From NCBI GenBank assembly GCA_038093515.1, contig JBBPSI010000036.1, forward strand, positions 103,901-167,900: a DNA stretch of 64,000 nt. The letters are read 5' to 3'. Under the pieces are notes generated by a model that was given only the letters and a program-made list of their open reading frames with translations, ran no database searches and was not told where the DNA came from. The stretch comes from Butyriboletus loyo (lineage: Eukaryota > Basidiomycota > Agaricomycetes > Boletales > Boletaceae). The translations under genes were made by a program, and so were the position numbers. Positions 55,818 through 64,000 of the stretch are shown piece after piece. Each line of letters opens with the position of its first letter. Position 1 is the first letter of the stretch.

Positions 55818-58800
55818 TTACTTCTTTATAGAGACAAAAGGAGAAAGAGAGAGCATGGACCGAACTTCTTCAAACCTCTGCCATGTCAGATTCTTCGTGA
55901 AGATATCTGCTGCTTGTTGTTGAGTAGGAGTATAGAAGAGAGTAATCTCCTTATCCTCGACACATTCCCGAATATAATGAAACGGAATTGCAATGTGTTT
56001 GCTGCGTCCTTCAACGGCAGGATTAGAAGCCAGAAATATAGCTCCCTGATTATCAACTAGAAGGGGTAAAGGACCAAGTCTGTATCCCATCTCGAAGAAC
56101 AAGGAGCGCACCCAAGAGAGCTGTTTAGCAGTCTTGGTCATGCCCATATATTCTGCTTCAGTTGAAGAGTGAGCAATCTTGTGTTGTCGTCTGAATAACC
56201 ATGATACTATGCCAGATGCTAGAAATATACAATAACCAGTCATTGAACGATGGGTCTCAATATCGCCTGCCCAGTCAGTGTCGCTGTATGCAATAAAGCC
56301 AGAATTGGCTCTCGGACCAGACTGACTGTGTCCGGAATACATTATGCAAAGGTCTGGAGTTCCAACCAGATAGCGGACTATATAGAGTGCTCTTTGCAAA
56401 TGTTCTTCCGATGGATTGGAAGAGAATTGCGACATCTTGATGACAGCATGAGCGATATCGGGTCTAGATCCAAGCATGATGAATAGGAGGGATCCGATGA
56501 CAGATTGATATTGAGAACGCAAAGATGGCGATGCTTCGGTAGTTGATGGTGAAGGATTATAACCAGAAGGAAGAGGTGTGCGTGCGGATTTTGCATTTTC
56601 GAGCTTGAATCGTTTTATGACCTTCTGTGCGTAATCGCACTGATCCAGCCTCAGGGTACGATTTCTTCGATCCCTGGTAATCCGCATGCCTAAATACTCT
56701 TTCGCTTCTCCAAGGTCTCGACTCTCCCAAGTCTTCATAAAGTGCTTCTTGTGAGCGAGGACTTGTGCTTTATCACTACCCATAAAAGAGCATCATCAAC
56801 ATATATAACTAAAATAATGATGACTTTCCCAATGAATTTTATATAAGTTCCCAGGTCAGACAAGGTACGCTTGAAACCTTGTTTGATAAGTGATAAATGC
56901 AAGGCTTTGTTCCATTGAAGGGCCGCTTGCTTAAGGCCATAGATAGCTTTTCGTAGGCGACAGACTTTACTTTCTGAGCCTTTTTTAGCGAAACCCTCAG
57001 GTTGTTCCATATAGATTTCTTCGTCAAGATCTCCGAAGAGAAATGCGGTCTTGACGTCTAGAGCCTCGATTTCCCAATCTTCTAAGGCAGCTAGAGCTAA
57101 GAGAATTCTAACGGTTTCAAACCTGGCAACTGGTGAGAAGGTTTCCTCATAGTCAATTCCGAAGATTTGGGTAAAGCCTTTTGCTACCCAGCGAGACTTG
57201 TATCGTCCATCGCTTTTTCGTACATTTATCCATTTCCCTTTAATGACTTGACGTCCCTTGGGAAGATCTACCAGATCCCATACTTATTGTTCTTGAAACG
57301 ACTTGTATTCCTCTCCCATGGTGGTTAGCCATAAGGATCTCTCGGCAGGAGGTAATCTCATTACTGCCTTGTGAGACTGTGGGATACCATCGACAGTAGC
57401 AGCAGCTAGAAGAGATTTAATCCACTTAGCGCTGTACATCTGTCCTAAGTCATCTTCTTCATTCGTGGGTCTCGGTTGATTAACCGGTTGTGGAGTAGGA
57501 ATTAACTCCTCCTGAATTGGATCCAATCCTCGATGTATCTCTCGTTCTATCTCGATCGGAGGTCGATTCCCATAAGCATTATCTGGGACAATCCGTGGAA
57601 CACGGATGCGAGTAGGACGAGGATTAAAGTCCTGACCAGTCTGCAAGAATTCTGGATCATTGATCGTTGGAATTGGAGCACCTTGAGACCGTAAGTCCTG
57701 ATCGAACTCATCATATAAGTCACGTTGGTGACCTCGAGCACGAATATCTCGAGTCGGATGATGTTGATGAGGACGATTGCGAAATTCAGTGATTCGTTCA
57801 GGATATACTCTTGTTGGAGGGAAGAAAGTGGAAGGACGAATCCGACCAGGATCTTCAAATGTTTCCAACGGAGGTATCATTTGACGTTTATGTTGGTGTC
57901 GATCCATTATAGACGATCTATGTCCAGTATCTGGTGTTTCTCTTTTAACTCCAGGACGTGGAGGTGAGAATAACGGTGGTTGTTCTTCATGAACGGAATC
58001 AGGAGATTGAGGATCGAGTATTAATGGTGATGGTGGATGTTCAGGGATTACCCATGGTGAAGGTGTGATAGATGGTTGAGGAGACGGTTGTTGCATTTCG
58101 TCAGGATTAATGATGGGGGAAATTGGTGGTAGGCCTTCGCGTATTATACCGGTTCCATCAAATCGTACTCCTAATGGAGGTGGCTCGTCAGCTCTTTGTC
58201 GATTTGAGGATGGGGCGTCATATGTACTATCTTCATCATCTCCATGTTCATCGGCATCTGTTGGAAGAATAGGAGGCGGAATTGTGGCTTGTCTGTCTTT
58301 CTGTTCTTTAGAACAATGTGGGAAGTTTTCTTCGTCAAAAGTCGCGACGGACTCTACTAAAACTCGTCTTCGGGTTGGAGACCAAAAGCGATAGCCTTTG
58401 GTGCCAGATTCGTATCCGATGAAGGTGGCTTGTTCCGATTTCGGAGACAACTTGTTTTCCCTGAGTTCCTTCTTTATAAAAACATATGCACGACATCCAA
58501 ATACCCGGAAATATGATATATCCGGTTTCTCCCCAGAGAACATCTCGATGGGGGTTTTCCAATTATGACGACGCATCGGTTGGCGATTGTAGATGTGAAG
58601 TGAGGTTTCAGTTGCGTCCTGCCAGAAGACTTTTGGTAGACAGGCAGTATGGCGCATTGCTTCTTCTTTTTCCAGGATGGTCCTGTTAAATCGCTCTGCA
58701 CGTCCATTTTGTTGAGGGGTGTGAGGTACAGAGAGCTGATGCTCAATGCCCCTGGACGAGAGGAATGTCCGAATGTCTTTAGACATGTATTCCCCCCCAC

Positions 58801-60088
58801 GATCCGAACGGACAGCAAGAAGCGAAGACTGGGTCTGACGTTCAGCCCAGACGACCACTTCCTTAAAAGCATCAGCCGCCTCAGATTTAAGGCGCAAAAA
58901 CCGTACGACTGCAAAAGCAGAATAGTCATCAATAAAAGTCAAAATATAGCGCTTCTGAGTCCGAGAGTGTGTGGGGAATTCGACCAAGTCGGAATGCACT
59001 AGCCCAAGGACCCGAGATGCGCGTTTGGATGAAGGTGCATAGGGACGTTCATGCATCTTGCCTAAGGCACAGCCTCGACAAGGAATGACGTCCGAAGGTT
59101 CAGGTAGTAACGGCATACCCTTAACGTTCTTGTAAGCATGGCGTAACACGTTCTTGGATGGATGACCAAAACGGTGGTGCCATAACGAAGAAGATCCTAC
59201 ATCCTGCAAGGAGTGGATCCCGACATCTGGAGTTAGCATTTTAGCCTGAAACCAGTGGAGGGGATTGTTCGGAAGCAAGGCAGAAGCCTGCACTACCAAA
59301 CGTCCTTGAGGGTTCCAAATCTTGGTTTGATCGGTTATTTCGCACCGATAACCTTCTTTGGTTAGAGCGGTAACCGATAAGAGTCTATGGGCTGCTTGAG
59401 GCGCATACCAAACTCCTGTAAGCTCCAAAGGAATGGGCTTATCCTTCCCTAGTCGCTGTGATAACAACACAGTGCCAGGTCCAAACATCTTCATGGTTGC
59501 GCCATTCGCTGTGATCGCAATTCTCTCGGTATCACCGAGATCCATGAAGTCTACAACGTGTGGTGTGACATGGTCTGTGCAACCGCTGTCAATCATCCAG
59601 GCGTTGGATAGAAGATCCTTCTTTGAAGGGACATCTCCGGATGTGTAAGCTCCCGCAATGTACAGATCACCAAGATCAAATTCATCGTTGTAATCGTATA
59701 CAGCATCATAGTCCTCAGCATCTCGCTGGTATGTAGAGTCCCAGACATTAATGTCACGGGAGTCAAGACCGTGCTTCCAAGTGCCATCAGCACGACGAGC
59801 AGTATTTCCATAAAAGGATTCCTCATCCTTCTCATCGATCGACCCTAGAAAGGTCGAAAGACGGACTGCTTTTGCTTTGCGTTCCTTCTTCTTCGGCTGA
59901 CCACGAGACCCTGAAGGTTTAGAGGGAATCACGGCATTTCCGAAAGGAGTGTGAAGAAGACGCATTAGCATCTCCATCCTCGAAATAAGGTGATGCGAGG
60001 GGTGGTCCCATCGGATCATCATCTCCCCAACCAGCTTGACCAATGGTTGATTCAGTTTCCATCGGGAAATCTGTAAGCGTGTGGTCAC
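55818..60088 (-). pseudogene. pol: Copia-2 pol: protease, integrase, RT, RNase H
   Basis: Open 60088-57284 (934 codons, +1 frame relative to gag). Protease AWMIDSGCTDHVTPHVVDFM; integrase zinc module LWHHRFGHPSKN and CRGCALGKMHERPY; integrase core HSDLVEF, AVRSDRGGEYM and VPHTPQQNGRAERFNRTILE; then a disordered Pro-rich linker. A UAA at 57284-57286 stands where the family has a codon before VWDLVDLPKGRQVIKGKW. RT continues past it (TFSPVARFETVRILLALAAL, EIYMEQPEGFAKKG, YVDDALL) until one base is missing from a T run at 56784-56787. The frame resumes as KEYLGMRITRDRRNR, RNase H YSDTDWAGDIETHRSMTGYC, SSTEAEYMGM and the final QQQAADIFTKNL, stop at 55818. Confidence 0.9.
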
Positions 60089-61148
60089 CTAGTTGCGTTT
60101 CGCCCAACTCTACAATGTTGGCAAATCCGTCCATGTCCATTTCCACTTCATTCGCACGTCCTTTCCCTTTTCCCTTTCCTCGACGTGTCTTGAAACCGGA
60201 GTGATTGTTTGTTCGCTCATTTCGGTTTGCTCCGGATCCTGAAGGTCCTCCATAAGGCGTCACAGGCATATGGTTTTGCTGCTGCCTTTGCTGCTGCGGT
60301 TGGAACGGCCTCTTCTGTCCAGGACGACCACGTCCGCCAGAAGGTTGTTGAGGACGAGCCTGATTGTTCCAGTTTGTCTGCGCAGGTGGAGGAGGTCCGC
60401 GTCTAACCGTGTTTGTGCGGTTGAGCTGGGTATCCGGTGCAACTGTATTCGTTCGAGAGGTTGTGGGATAAGGGATCTGGCCAGTGCCAGCACGAAGTTG
60501 TAACTCGTGAGTGATCATGGGAATGATAACGTTCGGTGTAAATTGGTGAACGTTAGTATTGTGGACGATGTTGGACACCAGAGGTTCGAAAGATTTCGGT
60601 AACTTGGTGAGCAAGATCATGGATCGGAAATTGTTTGGAAGGCTTAATCCTGCTGCTTCCATTTTGTGGAAAGCGTCCGTTAAGGACATGAGACCAGCAA
60701 CGGCGTTAGCTTCATGAACTCGAATATTCATGGCTTGGCGGAACAGGAAAAATTGTCCTGTAATGCCAGTAGTTGCGTAGGTGTCGTGCAGGAAGTTCCA
60801 AAGAGTTTTTGCGACAGAGATGTTGACTGATTCTGGAATTATTTGACCAGAAGCGTCATAGAGTGATGGAGAGTAGTCGTAGTTGACTGCATGTTGGAGT
60901 TCTGGAGAGATGTAGATGGCGAGCATTCCAACAGAGCGCTTGTCCAGCGAGATCCATTTCTGCTGGTCAGCAGCTGTCTGATTGTAGTACTCTGAAGTAC
61001 CATCCACTATCGACCAGACACCGATTACGGTGAGAGCATGTCTCATTTGACGAGACCATGCTGTATAGTTTTCCGCTCCAGTCAGGACAGGAAGTCTCTG
61101 CTGGATTTGGGCGTCGATCTTGAATTCTGATACGGTGGGGAGCGACAT
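59919..61148 (-). CDS. gag: Copia-2 Gag
   Basis: 409 residues, ATG at 61148, stop UAA at 59919. The N-terminal two thirds match the copia Gag capsid fold (VLTGAENYTAWSRQMRHALT, WNFLHDTYATTGITGQFFLF, LTDAFHKMEAAGLSLP). The C-terminal part is Gln/Gly/Arg-rich with no CCHC knuckle, then an acidic tail (NEVEMDMDGFANIVELGETQ). RNA binding may rest on the RGG-like basic stretch (RRGKGKGKGR). Pol overlaps it by about 170 nt in the +1 frame, so gag-pol needs a +1 shift or re-initiation. The frame is intact. Confidence 0.88.
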   Translation of the reverse strand: MSLPTVSEFKIDAQIQQRLPVLTGAENYTAWSRQMRHALTVIGVWSIVDGTSEYYNQTAADQQKWISLDKRSVGMLAIYISPELQHAVNYDYSPSLYDASGQIIPESVNISVAKTLWNFLHDTYATTGITGQFFLFRQAMNIRVHEANAVAGLMSLTDAFHKMEAAGLSLPNNFRSMILLTKLPKSFEPLVSNIVHNTNVHQFTPNVIIPMITHELQLRAGTGQIPYPTTSRTNTVAPDTQLNRTNTVRRGPPPPAQTNWNNQARPQQPSGGRGRPGQKRPFQPQQQRQQQNHMPVTPYGGPSGSGANRNERTNNHSGFKTRRGKGKGKGRANEVEMDMDGFANIVELGETQLGDHTLTDFPMETESTIGQAGWGDDDPMGPPLASPYFEDGDANASSSHSFRKCRDSL

Positions 61149-61157
61149 GATAGTTTC

Positions 61158-62650
61158 TTAGAACAAAAATCCGAAGATGAACTGATCAAAAGAAGAGAAA
61201 ACTTCGTCAGCATTTAGATTTGAAGGATTAGATATAGGAGATGGTGAACGTGAGGGAAGACCTATCGGATTAACCACTGGTGTATATAACCTAGATGGTT
61301 CCGAAGGTCCTTGTTCCGATGTTTCTTGCACCAGGTATCCATTTTCGTCGTAATGAAAATCTCCTCCTAAGTCGTTAGACTCTTCTCCATGACCAACGTT
61401 CGAGAGATGACTTCCTTCTGTCACATGTTCTCCTGTTTCGACTCCGTGTAAATTACTCTCTGGGATCCCTTGAGGAAGAGCAGATAGCGGTGGTGCGGAT
61501 GCAGCACATATCGCTTCAAATTCCTCATATCGTAAGTTGGGAAACCAGTGTGGATTATAAATGTTTCCACTAGAGAATCTTACATTGAAGTCAGAGTGCG
61601 AAACATACATTGAAGGAGAAATTTGTCCGTATGGGAGGAGGACGTATGCGTAATCCTCCGGTATGGTGTACATGTGAAGATAGGTAAGTGTATTTCTAGA
61701 TAGGAGCGGACCTTGCTTGAGCCTGACGTCTCTGACGTAGAGAGGTCCTGATAGGACCGATGAGGGTAAGGTCCCGTGTGGCTCGAAGCTGGCTAGGTCC
61801 ACGTTGGTTATCAGGATGCGAAAGTCGTCCCAGAACTCGATGTTCTGCAGGAGTTCGACTTCTTCGTCTTCCTCCAGCCTCAACTCCGATCTCCCGGTAT
61901 TCGCGATGATTGCTTCGATCTGACTCTTTACGGTTTGCAAGATCCGTTTGGAGTCGTCCGAGATCTCGTTGTAGGTGTCGGACATTTTGCTCCAAGTCTT
62001 CAGCGATCTCTTGCTGCTCTGCAGCGAGTTCGTGAGCAAACTTGAACAAAAGATTGGAAGATTCAATCTCAATGCGATTCTTTCGGAAGAAAGGGTGGAG
62101 CTGGTGGAACCTCGTCCTCCAAATCCTATCCTGGATCTCATTCCACCTCCTGCGTGTCGGTACGTCCCAATTTCTAAAGTGTTCTTCGCCGACTTCGAAG
62201 AACTCTGCTGGCCGCCTGGAATAGTCATAGGCTTTGATATGCCCATGATCGTCAACAGTAGGATAATTCCTGTTGAAAAGAGACGAGTCTTGCGCAGCAA
62301 GAGTCGTGTTCCAGAGCGTGTCCTTGTCGAATCCTTTGAAAGGAGACGATCTATCATAGAATGGGGCGAGACGTTCCTTCATTTCATCCAGAGTTGGGTA
62401 TTGGGATCGACAAAACATTTCGAAGCCGTGATTATGAAGGAGAACGTCGGGAGTAGCATCGTAGGAGGGGGTGAGAATTGGAAAGCCTGCATTCTCATAG
62501 ATTGAGTGCAGGGATTCGTAATAGAAGGAATGGGATCGTATGTATTCGACCTTGCGACAGTGATGGTGACCTTCCTCATCGATCCAGTCGATGGGTTTGA
62601 GAGGTCCGACCTCCGATGATCATATCCGTGTTTCGGAAGTGATTCTGTGT
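61158..62650 (-). other. Copia-2 pre-gag ORFs, second part
   Basis: Two overlapping frames are protein-like. The first (about 62630-61900) has EVGPLKPIDWIDEEGHHH, YPTLDEMKERLAPFYDRSSP, EEHFRNWDVPTRRRWNEIQD and a heptad stretch (AEQQEIAEDLEQNVRHLQRD). It then passes, with no visible splice, into a frame carrying QTVKSQIEAIIANTGRSELR, VELLQNIEFWDDF, YLHMYTIPEDYAYVLLPYGQ and the acidic end DLGGDFHYDENGYLV, stop at 61158. The next codon downstream is gag, 9 bp on. No family recognised. The same change of frame is present in Copia-1. Confidence 0.5.
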
Positions 62651-62683
62651 GAGAAGACAACGGAGGGGGTTGGAACCGATCGA

Positions 62684-63538
62684 TCAATGATGAGGTTCGG
62701 GATGAGGAGGTCGTCGGTGTCGTTGGGGTCGAGACCTTCTAGCTCCTCTGGTAGGAGGCTCAGGATTTGCTCTTCCGTCTTGACGACGAACGAGCTCGTT
62801 GGTTCCATCTGGCCTGGGAATGATGGTAACATCGTCGGGTAGACAATGGATTCCTCGGTCAGCGGCGATAGTGATGCCATAGGATGGTGGTTCGCTGGTG
62901 GAAGCATGATGTATCCTGGTTGATAGAAGGGACTGGGCCCTACGACGGTCGGATGAGGGTCCAGCTCTGGGACCGGGCTCTGCAACAGCTCCGACGGTGG
63001 GTACAGGAGGGATGGTGTCGCTGAGGCCAGTCTGGTGGTGTATGATGACATTGTTTGGAGGATGAGGAGGTTGATGGGCAAGTCCAAAGATGTTGTCAAG
63101 ATCTAATACGTTGATTTCGACGGAGTTGTTTGGAGTGCGAGGGCGACGACGATTGTATGGAGGTGGTGGAGAAGGAGTGCGAAAACGGATATGGTGCGGT
63201 GCAGGAAAGTACGAAGAGGAGCGACGACGATGGTGCTCAACTCTTTGGGATGGCCTAGAACGTTCACTAACCTCTTGTAAGTTAGAAGGACTCGGGTGAG
63301 AAGTCGATCTAATTGACAAGGCATGATGGTGAGTAGGTGAACGCCATTGTAAGGTCAAATCGTGATCCTGAGAAACAACACGTAATGCTATGATGAATGA
63401 ATCAGCTAGCAACCATAGTGTGCTAAAGAACATAATGTTCGATGCACCACATATGGAAGCGAGTATGAGACTCAAGAAAGCGAGTACCCATAGTAAACCA
63501 AGAGCGATAGCACTCTTGTTCCGCAGGGCTGGAAACAT
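62684..63538 (-). other. Copia-2 pre-gag ORF with N-terminal membrane helices
   Basis: 284 codons from ATG 63538, about 40 nt after the primer site. The first 55 residues contain two hydrophobic helices (IALGLLWVLAFLSLILASIC and MFFSTLWLLADSFIIAL). The rest is basic and Ser/Pro-rich, with EINVLDLDNIFGLA and YGITIAADRGIHCLPDDVTI. The next part seems to continue in another frame (from about 62800: VVKTEEQILSLLPEELEGLD). Not a known retrotransposon protein to me. It could be a captured host sequence. Confidence 0.5.
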
Positions 63539-63579
63539 TATCGAGAATCAACAGATGTTTAGATTAAAAGCCTCTGGCG

Positions 63580-63591
63580 GGGCTCATAACC
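63580..63591 (-). promoter_or_regulatory. Primer binding site of Copia-2 (initiator tRNA-Met type)
   Basis: GGTTATGAGCCC on the minus strand immediately after the LTR end CCGAAA. Identical to the Copia-1 site. Confidence 0.65.
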
Positions 63592-64000
63592 TTTCGGAAT
63601 TGGTAAAGTCCGAGCAGGCGCACCGAGGGCAACGAAGGATGCAAGGGTAAACCTATCAGTGGAAAGACTCACTGATAATACGAGAGTGAGAGTATCGCAA
63701 ACAGAGTATAAGGAGCAAGGCTCAACTTAGAGATATCGCAGTAGTGATGAAAGAACTGAAAGATCTTAAGAAAAGCGACAAGCCATAAGGGCTGTCTTAT
63801 ATACAGTACATGAGTGTTTGTACTTATGTTCTGTATAGTACCTTTATAAGGTATAGTATGAAATACATGACGATATGATAGAGATAAGAGATAAGACTAA
63901 ACATATCGTCCAATAGCTTAATAAGAGCTATTTGTAATGTGATAAGCGTGACTAGGTCTAGACAATGATGTCATATAGACCAGTCTAGAAACGTAGTGGC
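63592..64000 (-). repeat. 5' LTR of Copia-2 (cut by window end)
   Basis: 409 of an expected 449 bp. TATATAAG at 63803-63796 (minus) is the likely TATA box. The sequence is nearly identical to 55351-55759. Confidence 0.9.

Larger units (their letters stand above)
55351..64000 (-). mobile_element. Copia-2: near-complete Ty1/copia element
   Basis: Reads leftward from a 5' LTR (63592 to beyond the window) through primer site, pre-gag region, gag and pol to the 3' LTR (55351-55799). The two LTRs differ at about seven of 409 comparable bases (about 98% identity), so it is fairly young. Pol carries one in-frame stop (57284-57286) and one single-base frameshift (56784-56787), so this copy is not autonomous. 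About 40 bp of the 5' LTR are missing from the window. Confidence 0.92.

Noticed and set aside
1..64000. CRISPR arrays, bacterial operons or riboswitches
   Set aside because: No regularly spaced short repeats, and gene structure is clearly eukaryotic with spliceosomal introns.
1..64000. tRNA or rRNA genes
   Set aside because: No cloverleaf with A and B boxes or rRNA-like stretch was recognised by eye; the match to initiator tRNA at 32806 and 63580 is only the 12-base primer site.

Overview
The window looks like nuclear DNA from a mushroom-forming basidiomycete (Agaricomycetes). Genes carry many 45-120 bp introns, some exons are as short as 10-17 nt, the host protein families are fungal, and the transposons are of the fungal chromovirus and copia types. 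Every intron below was placed by eye. For the five best models (Rrm4, oxalate decarboxylase, Mad3, AIP1, STN1) the exon lengths sum to an exact multiple of three. The window has two compartments. The first, about 1-26.4 kb, holds host genes: a decayed C2/TPR (CHAT-type) relic at the left edge; an Rrm4-like RNA-transport protein (3125-5977, minus); a secreted bicupin oxalate decarboxylase (9361-11303, plus); the spindle-checkpoint protein Mad3 (14312-15822, plus); actin-interacting protein 1 (16081-19231, plus); a fragment of a membrane protein (about 19.4-19.8 kb, minus); the telomere-capping protein Stn1 (21589-23887, minus); and a cytochrome P450 (24161-26346, minus). Two stretches of about 3 kb (5978-9360 and 11304-14311) show no gene. 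The second compartment, about 26.9-64 kb, is almost entirely LTR retrotransposons nested in one another, with one small spliced Zn2Cys6-like gene (29894-30969). An old copia element, here Copia-1 (plus strand), starts at 31928 and is still running at 54082. It is split by five insertions: a solo LTR of family B; a complete chromovirus, Gypsy-C (32991-39827, TSD GCTAG); a solo LTR of family D (TSD GTTTG); a solo LTR of family C; and a complete chromovirus, Gypsy-B (44122-52189, TSD TTATC), which has itself received two family-C solo LTRs. At 54083 a D LTR enters Copia-1, a second D LTR in inverse orientation sits inside the first, and a younger copia, Copia-2 (minus strand, 55351 to beyond 64000), sits inside the second. 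The right half is therefore several levels deep, and its remaining pieces should lie in reverse order just beyond the window. The elements show features worth testing. Gypsy-C has a UUUAAAA slippery site directly before the gag stop, and Gypsy-B has GGAUUUU in the same position. Gypsy-B carries a third ORF with three zinc knuckles between pol and the 3' LTR. The copia family has LTRs that end in AA rather than CA, a primer site matching the anticodon arm of initiator tRNA-Met, and about 2.4 kb of extra coding-like sequence before gag. Copia-1 has many CG to TG/CA changes relative to Copia-2, including CGA to TGA stops, which points to methylation-linked or RIP-like decay.
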